Positions 23,877 to 35,309 of a stretch of 50,490 nt of DNA are shown here, in pieces. Position 1 is the first letter of the stretch, and each line of letters begins with the position of its first letter. The DNA comes from Oscillospiraceae bacterium (GTDB taxonomy: Bacteria; Bacillota; Clostridia; Oscillospirales; Ruminococcaceae): assembly GCA_017436125.1 (NCBI GenBank), contig JAFSDS010000071.1:1-50490 (forward strand). The letters run 5' to 3'. The notes below the pieces were generated by a model. The model searched no databases and was not told the DNA's origin. It saw only the letters and a program-made list of their open reading frames with translations. A program made the position numbers and the translations under genes.

Positions 23877-26417
23877 TTATTCTTCAGCGGGTGCTTCGGT
23901 TTCGGTGTTTTCGGTGTTTTCGTTTTCCTCGCCCTCTGCATCCTCTTCGTCGCCTTTTGGAGCGACAGTGAAGGAAACAACGCGGGAATCTTCCGCAGCA
24001 AGGCGCATTACCTTAACGCCGGAAGCGCTTCTGTGCTGAACGTTGACTTCGTTTACGGAAAGACGGATGATGATACCGTCGGAGCTGATGGCGATGATAT
24101 CATCGTCATCCGCAACAGCTTTTATGCCGGCAACTTCATCGGTTTTATAGTTCTGAAGACCTTTGCCGCCGCGCTTTTGGATTCCGTAGTTTTCAAATTC
24201 GCTGCGTCTTCCTTTACCGCCGGCACTGATGGTGAGAAGTTTTTTGCCTTCCTCAACGATCTCCATGCCGACTACTTCGTCGCCTTCGGCAAGTTCGATG
24301 GCTCTTACGCCGCGGGCGGTTCTTCCAAGTTCGCGCGCATCGGTTTCTTTAAAGCGGATGGACATACCTTTTTTGGTTGCAACAATAAGGTCGTCCTCGC
24401 CGCCGGTAAGACGGACCCATTTAAGTTCATCGCCCTCATCAAGGCTGATGGCGTTAAGGCCGCTCTTGCGGACGTTGCGGTATGCGGAAAGGCGGGTACG
24501 TTTGATAACGCCGGCCTTGGTTACCATGGTAAGATAGGTTCCCTCTTCGTCGATGATTCCGCCGAGCTTAATAAGGGTTGTTACCTTTTCGTCCTGTTCA
24601 AGAGGAAGAACGTTTACGATATTGGTTCCTCTTGCGGCGCGCTGGCTTTCGGGGATCTCGTATCCCTTGATGCGGAATACCTTGCCTTTATCGGTGAAGA
24701 AGAGGATGTAGTCATGGGTGGAAACGGTGAAGAGGCTTTCAACATAGTCCTCGTCGCGTCTTGTCATGCCGGAAATACCTCTTCCGCCGCGGCGCTGGGC
24801 TTTATAAGCCTCAACAGGCTGGCTCTTGATATATCCGAAGTGGGTAAGGGTAACAACTCTGTCCTCAACGGGAATAAGGTCCTCAAGATCCATTTCGCCG
24901 CTGATGGTTTCAATACCGGTGCGGCGGTCGTCGCCGCATTTATCTGCGATCTCGCGCATTTCGGTCTTGATGATCTCATCAACAAGGTGCATATCGCCAA
25001 GAACTTCTTCCAATTCTGCAATTTTTGTGCGGATCTCCGCAAGCTCGTTTTCCATAGCTTCACGGTTGAGGGAAGAAAGGCGGCCAAGGCGCATCTGGAG
25101 AATTGCGTTGGCCTGGATTTCGGTAAGGCCAAAGCGTTCCATAAGGCGGGGACGGTTTTCGTTATCGTCCTTACCGCTTCTGATAATGCGGATGACTTCG
25201 TCGATGTTATCCTGGGCAATTTTAAGACCTTCAAGGATATGTTCGCGTTCGCGGAGTTTTCCAAGTTCGTATTTTGTTCTGCGGATAATAACTTCGCGCT
25301 GGAAGTCGATATAGTTTTTGAGCATCTCCTTAAGGGAGAGAATCTTCGGCTGGCCGTTAACAAGGGCAAGCATGATAACGCCGCAGGTATCCTGGAGCTG
25401 GGTATAGGTATAAAGCTGGTTAAGAACAACCTGTGCGTTTGCGTCGCGTTTAAGCTCTATAACAATGCGAAGGCCCTCGCGGTCGGATTCATCACGAAGG
25501 TCGCTGATGCCCTCAATGCGTTTATCCTTAACAAGGTCCGCAATACTTTCTATAAGGCGGGCTTTGTTGACCATATAGGGGATTTCGGAAACAACTATGC
25601 GGTAGCGGTCGTTTTTCCATTCCTGAATTTCCGCACGGGAACGGACAATAAGCTTTGCTCTTCCGGTGGCGTATGCCGCGCGGATGCCCGCTCTGCCCAT
25701 AATGATACCGCCGGTGGGGAAGTCCGGTCCCTTAACATGTTCCATAAGGTCATCAAGGGTCGCGTCCGGGTTATCGATAAGGCAGCAGGCTGCCTCGACG
25801 GTTTCGCGAAGGTTATGGGGCGGAATATTGGTTGCCATACCGACAGCGATACCTACGGAACCGTTTACAAGAAGGTTCGGATATTTAGAGGGAAGAACGA
25901 CGGGCTCCTTGCGGCTGTCGTCATAGTTTCCCATAAAATCAACGGTATTTTTATCAATATCGGTGAGCATCTTTGTAGCCATACGGCTCATGCGGCTCTC
26001 TGTATAACGGTATGCTGCAGGCGGGTCGCCGTCGATGGAACCGAAGTTTCCGTGGCCGTCAACAAGGGGTGCGCGCATGGAGAAATCCTGGGCAAGGCGG
26101 ACCATGGCGTCATAAACAGAAGCGTCGCCGTGGGGGTGATACTTACCGAGAACATCGCCGACGGTTGCGGCGCATTTTTTATAGGGTTTATTCGGCTCAA
26201 GGCCGTTTTCATACATGGTATAGAGTATTCTTCTGTGTACCGGTTTTAAACCGTCGCGTACATCCGGAAGAGCACGGGAAACGATAACGGACATAGAATA
26301 ATCCAGGAAGGATTTTTTCATCTCTTTTTCGATATCCACGTTTATAAGTTTTGCCTTCGGCATATCGTCCTCAAGTTCGATAGCTGCTTCGGGAATAATC
26401 TTTTCGTTTTCTTCCAA
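23877..26417 (-). CDS. gyrA: DNA gyrase subunit A
   Basis: 846 residues; the breakage-reunion subunit of gyrase, acting with GyrB ahead of replication forks. The catalytic tyrosine is Y138 (YRYTE). The quinolone pocket reads [10 protein letters not shown], with A99 at the place of E. coli S83 and S100 next to it. The GyrA box QRRGGRG needed for DNA wrapping is near residue 550, and the tail is very acidic. The start is a TTG with a GGAGG SD eight bases upstream. An internal ATG at residue 19 lacks one. Unlike the usual order, a membrane-protein gene and a repeat pair separate it from gyrB. Confidence 0.96.
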   Translation of the reverse strand: MEENEKIIPEAAIELEDDMPKAKLINVDIEKEMKKSFLDYSMSVIVSRALPDVRDGLKPVHRRILYTMYENGLEPNKPYKKCAATVGDVLGKYHPHGDASVYDAMVRLAQDFSMRAPLVDGHGNFGSIDGDPPAAYRYTESRMSRMATKMLTDIDKNTVDFMGNYDDSRKEPVVLPSKYPNLLVNGSVGIAVGMATNIPPHNLRETVEAACCLIDNPDATLDDLMEHVKGPDFPTGGIIMGRAGIRAAYATGRAKLIVRSRAEIQEWKNDRYRIVVSEIPYMVNKARLIESIADLVKDKRIEGISDLRDESDREGLRIVIELKRDANAQVVLNQLYTYTQLQDTCGVIMLALVNGQPKILSLKEMLKNYIDFQREVIIRRTKYELGKLREREHILEGLKIAQDNIDEVIRIIRSGKDDNENRPRLMERFGLTEIQANAILQMRLGRLSSLNREAMENELAEIRTKIAELEEVLGDMHLVDEIIKTEMREIADKCGDDRRTGIETISGEMDLEDLIPVEDRVVTLTHFGYIKSQPVEAYKAQRRGGRGISGMTRRDEDYVESLFTVSTHDYILFFTDKGKVFRIKGYEIPESQRAARGTNIVNVLPLEQDEKVTTLIKLGGIIDEEGTYLTMVTKAGVIKRTRLSAYRNVRKSGLNAISLDEGDELKWVRLTGGEDDLIVATKKGMSIRFKETDARELGRTARGVRAIELAEGDEVVGMEIVEEGKKLLTISAGGKGRRSEFENYGIQKRGGKGLQNYKTDEVAGIKAVADDDDIIAISSDGIIIRLSVNEVNVQHRSASGVKVMRLAAEDSRVVSFTVAPKGDEEDAEGEENENTENTETEAPAEE

Positions 26418-26443
26418 AACGGTTTCCTCCGTTCTTTTGAATT

Positions 26444-26587
26444 ACCTCCTCAGAGGAGGAGGGGGACCGTCGAAGACGGTGGAGGAGGGATTTTTGTTAC
26501 CCTCCTGTTAATTTGGTTATCCCTCTTTCGTCAAAACCTTCGGTTTTGCCGCCTTCCCCTCCGGGAAGGCTTTTTTAAAGGGAGGCT
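26444..26587. repeat. Composite R2-like element between gyrA and the upstream gene
   Basis: A diverged inward-facing pair. Left, CCTCCTCAGAGGAGGAGG followed by a stem ACCGTCGAAGACGGT and GGAGGAGGGA. Right, TATCCCTC, a stem AAAACCTTCGGTTTT, and CCTTCCCCTCCGGGAAGG. The layout equals that at 19006 but almost every stem base differs. Confidence 0.65.
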
Positions 26588-26593
26588 TTTTTA

Positions 26594-27382
26594 TCAGTCG
26601 TCTTCTTCTTCAAGTTCGGCTTCGAGGGCTTCGATCTCTTTTTCGATCTCTTCCATTTCTTCCTCTTCTGCTTCTTCGGCTGCTTCTTCTGCGGCCTCGC
26701 GCTCAGCCATTATAACTTTGCCTTCTTCGATTTTTTCATTTGCCCATGCGATAAATTCTTCTACGTTTGCGCCCTGGGCGATCATTACCTCTTTTGCAAC
26801 AAAAAGCTGGTTTGCAAGGGTAAATTCAAGATAGACAACGTTTTCACTTTCCCAGCAGCGGTTGAACATTCCCCATTCAAAGAATTCATCACGGGGCTCT
26901 GCTTTTTCAAGAACGCCGTCTTCATAGCAGGCAAGAACGATCTCGTTGGTGAGGTATTTGCTGGATTTATAATAATCGGCGGTTGCCTTTTCAAGGCGCT
27001 TCGGGAAATATTTATAATAGGTAAGAAGATGATAGGTAAGATATGCGGACATGAGGGTTACGATGAAATAGAACATGAAGGGGGTATAGCTTACCCATAC
27101 AAAAAATCCTCTTCCCTCATACATGGGATCAAAATAATCGAAATTAATAACGGACAAAACAATAAAAACAAGGCATATAACGCCCATGATAAGGCCGAAT
27201 GCTCTTTTAAGCTGTTTATCTCTTGCGATTGCCGGAGCGGAAACGGTATCGTTATATTCGCGGTAAACCTCAAGGGTGGGAATATGTTTGAATTCATATT
27301 TCGGCTCGCCGTATTCGGAAACTTCAAGTCTTTTGATTTCGGGCTTCGGTTTTGGTTTTCTTCTGAAAAGATTGAATGCCAT
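26594..27382 (-). CDS. Two-pass membrane protein with a YcxB-like domain
   Basis: 262 residues: a basic N-terminus (RRKPKPKPEIK), two membrane segments at about 62-82 and 92-117, then a soluble domain (about 125-215) with CYEDGVLEKAEPRDEFFEWGMFNRCWESENVVYLEF, which recalls the YcxB-like C-terminal domain, and a long Glu/Ala-rich coiled-coil tail (about 222-262). Function unknown. It has a GGAGGAAAT SD before ATG 27382 and lies 18 bases downstream of gyrB, so it is almost certainly in the gyrB transcript. The domain resemblance is tentative. Confidence 0.75.
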   Translation of the reverse strand: MAFNLFRRKPKPKPEIKRLEVSEYGEPKYEFKHIPTLEVYREYNDTVSAPAIARDKQLKRAFGLIMGVICLVFIVLSVINFDYFDPMYEGRGFFVWVSYTPFMFYFIVTLMSAYLTYHLLTYYKYFPKRLEKATADYYKSSKYLTNEIVLACYEDGVLEKAEPRDEFFEWGMFNRCWESENVVYLEFTLANQLFVAKEVMIAQGANVEEFIAWANEKIEEGKVIMAEREAAEEAAEEAEEEEMEEIEKEIEALEAELEEEDD

Positions 27383-27400
27383 TTTTAATTTCCTCCTGTT

Positions 27401-29564
<2,164 letters not shown>

Positions 29565-29567
29565 TTA

Positions 29568-29819
29568 TTAAAGTGCCCCGCCGCGCTTTTTAAGAGTTGC
29601 GGGCGCAAGCTGGGATATATATACCTTTTCTTTTCCGTTTTCGCTTGTTACGCAAAAGCTTTTCGGAAGATCAAAGGTTACGTTTATAACTTTGTTTTCT
29701 TTCTGTGTTCTTGAAAGAAAACCGCGGGTTGATTTTGCAACGGTGGTGTTATCCATATCGAAAATGCCGATAACGTCGTTTTCCCATACGGAAACATCAC
29801 CGCCGAGAAAGAGATACAT
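29568..29819 (-). CDS. remB: RemB-like DUF370 protein
   Basis: An 83-residue DUF370 protein, the YaaB/RemB type that in Bacillus subtilis sits between recF and gyrB and affects extracellular matrix genes. Seen: MYLFLGGDVSVWENDVIGIFDMDN, then TTVAKSTRGFLSRTQKENKVINV and LPKSFCVTSENGKEKVYISQLAPATLKKR. ATG 29819 has an AAAGGAGG SD; six extra codons upstream are not supported. Its place between recF and gyrB is the conserved one. Whether it binds DNA here is not shown. Confidence 0.88.
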   Translation of the reverse strand: MYLFLGGDVSVWENDVIGIFDMDNTTVAKSTRGFLSRTQKENKVINVTFDLPKSFCVTSENGKEKVYISQLAPATLKKRGGAL

Positions 29820-29848
29820 AAATAGCCTCCTTTCCATATGGGCTGCCT

Positions 29849-30958
29849 TTAAACAAGGGAGCCTTTTTTCATATGGAAGACCTTGCCTTCTGAAAGGCCG
29901 GAAAAAAGTTCCTTATCGCAGCAGGTTAAAAAAATCTGGCTTTCTCCAATGGAGTTGAGGATATAATCTCTTCTTATGAAATCCAGTTCGCTCATAACGT
30001 CATCCAGAAGGATGAGGGGAGGTTCGCCCATGGCTTCGCCGAGCATTTTCGCTTCGCCGAGTTTTAATGAAAGGATGCAGCTTCTTTGCTGACCCTGGGA
30101 ACCAAAGGAGCGGACCGGCATTTTATCAAGGGTCACTTCAATATCGTCCCTATGGGGACCGACTGAAGTTGAACCATGCTCAAAATCATAATTTTTTGTT
30201 TTTTGAAGGGCAGTATAGAATTTTTCTGCCCAATCGGCGGTGCTCAAAGAACTTTCTGCGTGCTCATTTTCATCAAGAACGGTCGTTACATATTCAGCAA
30301 AGAATTCTTCGCGGCCAGCGGACATACCCTTATAAATTTCTGCGGCCTTTTTATTGAGACTTTTGCAGTAATTTACCCTTGTTCTTATTATTGAAGCGCC
30401 AAGGCGGGCAAGCTGTTCGTCATAGATATCTATCATATCTATAAGGCCGGGATGATATTTTGCGTCTTTGAGCACGGTATTTCTCTGAAGAAGAACTTTG
30501 TTGTAATCCCCGAGCACGGATATATACTTCGGATAAAGCTGACAAAGGGATGTATCCGCAAGTTTTCTTCTTTCCTTCGGACCGTCACGGAAAAGATTCA
30601 TATGGCTCGGCGAAAAAACAACGCCGCCGCAGGTTCCCGCATATTCTGCGGAAGACTTCATATCTATTCCGTTTTTCTTTAAATTTTTTGTTGGAGAAAA
30701 GGTTATCTCCGCATTCTGTTCCCGGTGTTCCGCATAAAAATCCGCTTTAAGGCTTGCTTTTTCTGCTCCGAAACGGATAAATTCCGCATCCTTTGTCTGT
30801 CTAAAGCTTTTTGCGCCGGTAAAAAGCCAAAGGGCTTCCATAAGATTTGTTTTGCCCTGGGCATTTTCGCCGCATATTATATTTACTTTTTCACCCGGGA
30901 TCATCGAAAGATATTCGATATTGCGGAAATCCTTTAATTCAAGGTTTCTGAAAATCAT
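29849..30958 (-). CDS. recF: Recombination mediator RecF
   Basis: A 369-residue SMC-like ATPase that helps load RecA at gaps. Walker A is GENAQGKT (30-37), the ABC signature is [10 protein letters not shown], and Walker B is [13 protein letters not shown]. Length and motif order are typical. It starts within the stop of yaaA (ATGA overlap, 30955-30958), so the two are translationally coupled. Conserved origin context dnaN-yaaA-recF. Confidence 0.96.
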   Translation of the reverse strand: MIFRNLELKDFRNIEYLSMIPGEKVNIICGENAQGKTNLMEALWLFTGAKSFRQTKDAEFIRFGAEKASLKADFYAEHREQNAEITFSPTKNLKKNGIDMKSSAEYAGTCGGVVFSPSHMNLFRDGPKERRKLADTSLCQLYPKYISVLGDYNKVLLQRNTVLKDAKYHPGLIDMIDIYDEQLARLGASIIRTRVNYCKSLNKKAAEIYKGMSAGREEFFAEYVTTVLDENEHAESSLSTADWAEKFYTALQKTKNYDFEHGSTSVGPHRDDIEVTLDKMPVRSFGSQGQQRSCILSLKLGEAKMLGEAMGEPPLILLDDVMSELDFIRRDYILNSIGESQIFLTCCDKELFSGLSEGKVFHMKKGSLV

Positions 30959-31230
30959 TCTTCAAATTCTTCTTCCGAAGTTACCATGAAGGATTTTCCG
31001 TTAAGTTCGGCAACGTCGCCCGGGCGCATTTTTTTGCCGCGCATGGTACAAACTTCACCGTTTACCTTAACTTTTCCGCCCTGGATAAGTTCTTTTGCTT
31101 CGCCGCCGGTCATAACTGCGCCGGAAAACTTAAGAAAGGAATCGAGTTTTATATATTCGTCGCGGATGGCAACCTCTATTGGAGGTTCTGCAGCGGGCCT
31201 TCTTACGAGTTTAAGCTGTATTTTTGCCAT
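30955..31230 (-). CDS. yaaA: S4-domain RNA-binding protein YaaA
   Basis: 91 residues with an S4 RNA-binding fold in the second half: [52 protein letters not shown]. The N-terminal 20 residues are an extension relative to the usual ~70-residue YaaA. It overlaps recF by four bases and lies 13 bases after dnaN, the standard origin arrangement. In other Bacillota the protein has been tied to 50S ribosome assembly; no direct evidence here. Confidence 0.9.
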   Translation of the reverse strand: MAKIQLKLVRRPAAEPPIEVAIRDEYIKLDSFLKFSGAVMTGGEAKELIQGGKVKVNGEVCTMRGKKMRPGDVAELNGKSFMVTSEEEFEE

Positions 31231-31243
31231 ATTACACCTCTTA

Positions 31244-32347
31244 TCAGATATCCGCTTTCATTCTTACGGGAAGAACGAGGAAGAGGAAGCTTTCGCCCTC
31301 CATAGGAAGGATCTTGACAGGAGCAAGGGGGCTGTTGATTACCATTTTTACTTTGTCGCAGCCGGTTGCGCGAAGAGCTTCGAGAAGATATCTGTTATTA
31401 AAGCCCATATCAACGGATTCGCCCTTGATATCGCATTCAACAACGTCGCTTATTTTACCGAGAGCGGTGGAGCAGGATATTTTGATTTCTCCGTTTCCGA
31501 TGGAAAGGCGGATGGGGCTTTTAAGTCTGTCGTTTATAAGAAGGCTTGTTCTGTCGATGGAGTTAAGGAAGTCGCGTACCTTTACCTCAACAACGGTATT
31601 GGAAGTTGCGGGAATAGAGGAACGGAAATCGATGAAATCACCCTCAAGAAGGCGGGAAACAACGTCGTATCTTCCGATACGGAAGATGATATGTTTCTGG
31701 GAAAGGGCAATAAGAACTTCCTCATCGCCTTCAAGAAGTTTTGCAACTTCGGAAAGGGATTTTCCGGGAACGATAAAATCAAGTTCGTCGCCGTAGGTTA
31801 CCTGTTCCTGTCTTATTGCAAGGCGGAAACCGTCAACGGATACAACGGAAAGAACATGATCTTTTATAATGAATTTTGAACCGGTATGAACGGGTTTAAA
31901 ATCATTTACCGCAACAGCAAAGATAGTCTGGTCTATCATGCTTTTAAGGGTATCCTGCTTTATGGTGAAATTGATTTTTTCATCAACGGAAGGAACCTGG
32001 GGGAACTCCTCTGCTTCAATGCCGATGATGTTATATTCCGCAGCGCCGCCGCGGATCTTGGTGATGAATTTTTCATCGCTTTCAATTTCAACTCTTTCGG
32101 AAGCAAGGCGGCGGACCATATCAAAGAAGAGTTTTGCGTTAAGAACGATGGAGCCGTTTTCGCTGACTCTGCCTTCCATATAGGTAGTGATGCCAAGTTC
32201 CATGTTATAGCAGCTGAGGGTAAGGCGGTCGTCCTCTGCAACGATAAGAACGCCCTCCATGGCAGGATGGGTTGTCTTTGCTGCAACGGCACGGGTTACA
32301 TTGTTAAGTGCCTCGGAAAGTTCCTGGCGGCTGCAAGAAAATTTCAT
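31244..32347 (-). CDS. dnaN: DNA polymerase III beta sliding clamp
   Basis: 367 residues, the ring clamp that tethers the replicative polymerase. It shows the three-domain repeated fold by sequence: [31 protein letters not shown] and the C-terminal [18 protein letters not shown], which ends in the partner-binding region. Length is usual. ATG 32347 has a GGAGGAGAT SD. It follows dnaA on the same strand after a 258-base spacer with DnaA-box-like 9-mers. Confidence 0.96.
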   Translation of the reverse strand: MKFSCSRQELSEALNNVTRAVAAKTTHPAMEGVLIVAEDDRLTLSCYNMELGITTYMEGRVSENGSIVLNAKLFFDMVRRLASERVEIESDEKFITKIRGGAAEYNIIGIEAEEFPQVPSVDEKINFTIKQDTLKSMIDQTIFAVAVNDFKPVHTGSKFIIKDHVLSVVSVDGFRLAIRQEQVTYGDELDFIVPGKSLSEVAKLLEGDEEVLIALSQKHIIFRIGRYDVVSRLLEGDFIDFRSSIPATSNTVVEVKVRDFLNSIDRTSLLINDRLKSPIRLSIGNGEIKISCSTALGKISDVVECDIKGESVDMGFNNRYLLEALRATGCDKVKMVINSPLAPVKILPMEGESFLFLVLPVRMKADI

Positions 32348-32605
32348 AAAATCTCCTCCATACAGAAAGAAAGAATAGTATATTTCAGTAATAATAGTAG
32401 GGGCTGTTGAAAATGTGGAAAAGTATGGGACAGGCTTTTAATAAGCCTTTTTTTGGCTTTTTGTTTTCAGTTTTTTAATATTGAAAACTTTTGGAAAAGT
32501 TGAACTTTAAAAAAGCCTATTTTTGGATGTTGAATGATTTTTGCTTAATTGTTCAAACTCTGTTAAATTAACAGTCTTTCAACATTTTTCAACATGTGGA
32601 AATGT
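32348..32605. other. dnaA-dnaN spacer, candidate oriC part
   Basis: Tandem TGTTGAAAA (32405-32413) and TGTGGAAAA (32414-32422); TGTGGAAAT at 32595-32603 preceded by overlapping TTTCAACA words (32576-32594); TTGAAAACTTTTGG at 32481-32494. TGTGGAAAA is the complement of TTTTCCACA, one base off the standard DnaA box. The spacer is strongly AT-rich between the two clusters. A plus-strand hairpin AGGCTT/AAGCCT with T7 (32432-32454) points against dnaA-dnaN transcription. Confidence 0.65.
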
Positions 32606-33937
32606 TTACATATCCCGAACGTTTTTAGTGATGTCTTCAATGATCTCGCGAAGGCGGGAATCTGTTTTCATCATCTTTTCGGTCTGGCTGATAGCATAGA
32701 CAACGGTGGAATGGTCCCTTCCGCCAAATTCATCGCCTATGGCAGCCATGCTCATCTGGGTTATGTCTTTTATTACGTACATGGCAACCTGTCTTGCGCG
32801 GCTTATATTTGCTGCGCGCTTATTGCTCTTGATATCCTGTTCGGAAACATTAAAAGTTCTGCTGACTTCGGTTATTATCTTGCTGATAGTTACCGGAACG
32901 GGCTGGTTATCGTTAAGGATATCGCGGATAGCGGTTTGGGCCACCATTATGGTAATGGGTCTGTTTTCATAGATAAGGGAATTTGCCTTTATGTTTTTAA
33001 CGGCGCCTTCAAGCTGACGGATGTTGCTCTTAAGGTTATTGGCTATGTATTCCGCAACTTCGATGGGCATATCCATTTTAAGAAGATCAGCTTTTCTCTG
33101 GATAATTGCTATTCTTGTTTCATAATCCGCCGGCTGGATATCCGCCATAAGGCCCATTTCAAAGCGGTTGCGAAGACGGTCCTCAAGGGTTTTTATCTCT
33201 TTCGGAGGTCTATCGGAAACAAGAACAATCTGTTTTCCGGATTCATAAAGGGCGTTGAATGTATGGAAAAATTCTTCCTGGGTGGAATCTCTTCCGGCAA
33301 TAAACTGGATGTCATCCACCAGAAGATAATCTACCTTGCGGTATTTTTCGCGGAATTCCTGGGTGGTCTGGCTGCGGATGGCGGCGATAAGTTCGTTTGT
33401 AAATTCCTCGCCTTTTACGTATGCAACAAGAGCATCCGGTTTTCTTCTTTTAACTTCGTTCATGATAGCGAAAAGAAGGTGGGTTTTGCCAAGTCCGGAA
33501 TCACCGTGGATAAAGAGCGGGTTATAATTTCGGATATCATGGGTTGCAACAGCCATTGCAGCCGCATGGGCAAATTTATTTGAAGAACCGACGATAAAAG
33601 TATCGAAGGTATATTCATAATCGCCGGTAAGTTCTTCCGCGTTGTTTAAAACAGGGGGCTTTGGAGGAACGATATCCTTGCTGCCCTCTTCTTTAAGCTG
33701 TTCGATAAAAATTTCTACCGGAAAGCCAAGAACTCTTTCAAATCCGTTTGAAAGAAGATCTTTATATTTTTCCGCAACTATGTTGCGCTTGAATTCGGAA
33801 TTTACTCCGAGGTAAACCGAATCAACGGTAAGTTTTACCGGAACAATGTCTTTTATCCAGAGATTAAAGGCAACCTCTGTCATCTGTGTTTTGCAATAAT
33901 CGGTTACAAGACCGAAAATTTCTTCAAAAGAATCCAT
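32606..33937 (-). CDS. dnaA: Chromosomal replication initiator DnaA
   Basis: 443 residues. Domain I (about 1-80) for self-interaction, a short linker, AAA+ domain III with Walker A GDSGLGKT (145-152) and Walker B LLVDDI (205-210), and domain IV with the DNA-binding signature GGRDHSTVVYAI at 405-416. All functional motifs are intact. ATG 33937 has an AGGAGGAAA SD. Transcribed away from rpmH; the space between the two is a probable origin part. No clear -35/-10 pair could be chosen upstream because the DNA is extremely AT-rich. Confidence 0.97.
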   Translation of the reverse strand: MDSFEEIFGLVTDYCKTQMTEVAFNLWIKDIVPVKLTVDSVYLGVNSEFKRNIVAEKYKDLLSNGFERVLGFPVEIFIEQLKEEGSKDIVPPKPPVLNNAEELTGDYEYTFDTFIVGSSNKFAHAAAMAVATHDIRNYNPLFIHGDSGLGKTHLLFAIMNEVKRRKPDALVAYVKGEEFTNELIAAIRSQTTQEFREKYRKVDYLLVDDIQFIAGRDSTQEEFFHTFNALYESGKQIVLVSDRPPKEIKTLEDRLRNRFEMGLMADIQPADYETRIAIIQRKADLLKMDMPIEVAEYIANNLKSNIRQLEGAVKNIKANSLIYENRPITIMVAQTAIRDILNDNQPVPVTISKIITEVSRTFNVSEQDIKSNKRAANISRARQVAMYVIKDITQMSMAAIGDEFGGRDHSTVVYAISQTEKMMKTDSRLREIIEDITKNVRDM

Positions 33938-34189
33938 GTTTTCCTCCTTTTTTCAGTTTATTTTTTTATGAGGAATAAGATAGAGAATAAATTAGGACAG
34001 AATAAATTATAGCATAAAATTATATAAAAGAAAAGGTTTTCAACATATTTTTGGCGATATATTTATAAATGTATTATAATTTATAAAGGAATTGTTTAAA
34101 ATTGAGGTTACTGTTGAAAATTAAAACTATAAAACAAAAGGGGAACATTGAAGGCGACAGAGGTTTTTAATTTGCATCGTTCACTTGGC
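33938..34189. other. AT-rich region upstream of dnaA, candidate oriC part/DUE
   Basis: Most of 33960-34135 is A or T. Two TTTTCAACA-type 9-mers lie in opposite orientation at 34037-34045 and 34112-34120. No perfect TTATCCACA box is present. The region probably holds the dnaA promoter (TATAAT-like words on minus at 34006-34011 and 34072-34077, no good -35) and may supply the unwinding element. Confidence 0.55.
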
Positions 34190-34374
34190 TCTGTAGGGGC
34201 GGATATTATCCGCCCGTAAACCAATAACCCGGAGGGATAGCCTCCCTTGTGTAAAGGAAGGTGGATTCGCCGTTTACGGCGAAGACGGAGGGATTGTCCA
34301 TATATGACAATACATAACAAACAATCCCCCAGTCATTTTCTGACGAAAACGACAGCCCCCTTTACACATGGGGT
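34190..34374. repeat. R1 plus composite R2 element inside the origin spacer
   Basis: Inverted R1 (GTAGGGGCGGATATTATCCGCCC, from 34192) and its linker, then an inward-facing R2 pair: 34239-34297 (middle stem TTCGCCGTTTACGGCGAA) and 34321-34374 (middle stem ATTTTCTGACGAAAA, ends CAGCCCCCTTTACACATGGGG). Confidence 0.85.
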
Positions 34375-34447
34375 CCTTATCATGATGATTTTAAGGCGGT
34401 ATTTTTATTGTCTTTATTATATATAATTATAAATTATAATTTTATTA

Positions 34448-34476
34448 TTGACTTTTTTTAAAATTGGCATTATAAT
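34448..34476 (+). promoter_or_regulatory. rpmH operon promoter
   Basis: TTGACT (34448-34453), 17 bp, TATAAT (34471-34476), 40 bases upstream of the rpmH ATG. A near-consensus sigma-A promoter, as expected for a ribosomal protein gene. Confidence 0.85.
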
Positions 34477-34516
34477 CTACTGTTGCAAGGCATTTTTGAA
34501 AGGAGGGAAATCAGAG

Positions 34517-34651
34517 ATGAAAAGAACCTATCAGCCCAAAAAACTCCACAGACAGAAAGTACATGGCTTCCGCGCAAGAATGGCAACCAAATCCGGCCGC
34601 AAAGTTCTCGCAGCAAGAAGAGCTAAAGGCAGAAAACACCTCAGCTACTAA
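34517..34651 (+). CDS. rpmH: 50S ribosomal protein L34
   Basis: 44 residues, very basic, with the invariant [19 protein letters not shown] start and an [17 protein letters not shown] end. ATG 34517 has an AAAGGAGGGAAA SD. First gene of the rpmH-rnpA-yidD-yidC-khpB operon. Confidence 0.97.
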   Translation: MKRTYQPKKLHRQKVHGFRARMATKSGRKVLAARRAKGRKHLSY

Positions 34652-34671
34652 TTGATCGGCGGTTTTAACCG

Positions 34672-35019
34672 ATGAAAACACTTTCTATTAAAAGAAACAA
34701 CGATTTTTTGCGCCTTTACCGAAGGGGAAAAAGTGCCGCGGATCCATGCGTCATTTGCTATGTTTCTCCAAATCGCCTTGGCAAAATCCGCCTTGGCTTA
34801 ACTACCAGCAAAAAAATCGGAAACGCCGTTGCCAGAAATCGTGCAAGGCGAGTTTTAAGGGCCGCATTCAGGGAGGTTTATCCTATGATAAAACCGGGAT
34901 ATGACATAGTCCTTGTTGCGCGCACCAGAACAACATTTACCAAGTCTACCGCTCTGACCCCTATCCTGACCGCCCAATTAGGTAAATTGGGCGCCTTACA
35001 GAGCACAAAAGAAGTATGA
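34672..35019 (+). CDS. rnpA: RNase P protein component
   Basis: 115 residues; the basic protein that assists RNase P RNA in maturing tRNA 5' ends. The family signature R-N-R is present in [17 protein letters not shown] (about 53-69), with a [19 protein letters not shown]-terminus and a central [16 protein letters not shown]. It follows rpmH by 20 bases and overlaps yidD by four (ATGA), so translation is coupled. Confidence 0.95.
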   Translation: MKTLSIKRNNDFLRLYRRGKSAADPCVICYVSPNRLGKIRLGLTTSKKIGNAVARNRARRVLRAAFREVYPMIKPGYDIVLVARTRTTFTKSTALTPILTAQLGKLGALQSTKEV

Positions 35020-35309
35020 AAAAGCTGTTTCTGTTACTTATCAGATTTTATCAGACGGCGATTTCTCCTTATAAAAGGCCTTGTTGCCGGTATTATCCCA
35101 CCTGTTCTTCATACGCATATACGGCCGTTGACCGATTTGGTGCGATGAGGGGCGGGTTACTTGGCTTTATAAGGATTTTGCGCTGCCACCCTTTTCATGA
35201 GGGTGGATATGATCCTGTTCCGGAGAAATGGGATTTATTTTACTACTCCAAAAAAAAGAAGAACGAAAAGCAGAAACAGCCTTCCCAGGACCAGGAGGAA
35301 GGTAACTAA
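35016..35309 (+). CDS. yidD: Membrane protein insertion efficiency factor YidD
   Basis: 97 residues. The family core is clear: [40 protein letters not shown] with its conserved cysteines, then [14 protein letters not shown]. The N-terminal helix is amphipathic and likely lies on the membrane. A basic/Gln-rich tail of about 25 residues follows. It overlaps rnpA by four bases, and yidC starts directly after its stop. Confidence 0.93.
   Translation: MKKLFLLLIRFYQTAISPYKRPCCRYYPTCSSYAYTAVDRFGAMRGGLLGFIRILRCHPFHEGGYDPVPEKWDLFYYSKKKKNEKQKQPSQDQEEGN

Noticed and set aside
23775-26249. Very long plus-strand open frame antisense to gyrA
   Set aside because: It is the mirror of the gyrA coding sequence, has no family motif, and reflects codon bias (few stop codons on the opposite strand).
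34006-34077. A defined dnaA promoter
   Set aside because: Several TATAAT-like words exist on the minus strand, but none has a credible -35 at 16-18 bp, and the AT content makes chance matches likely.
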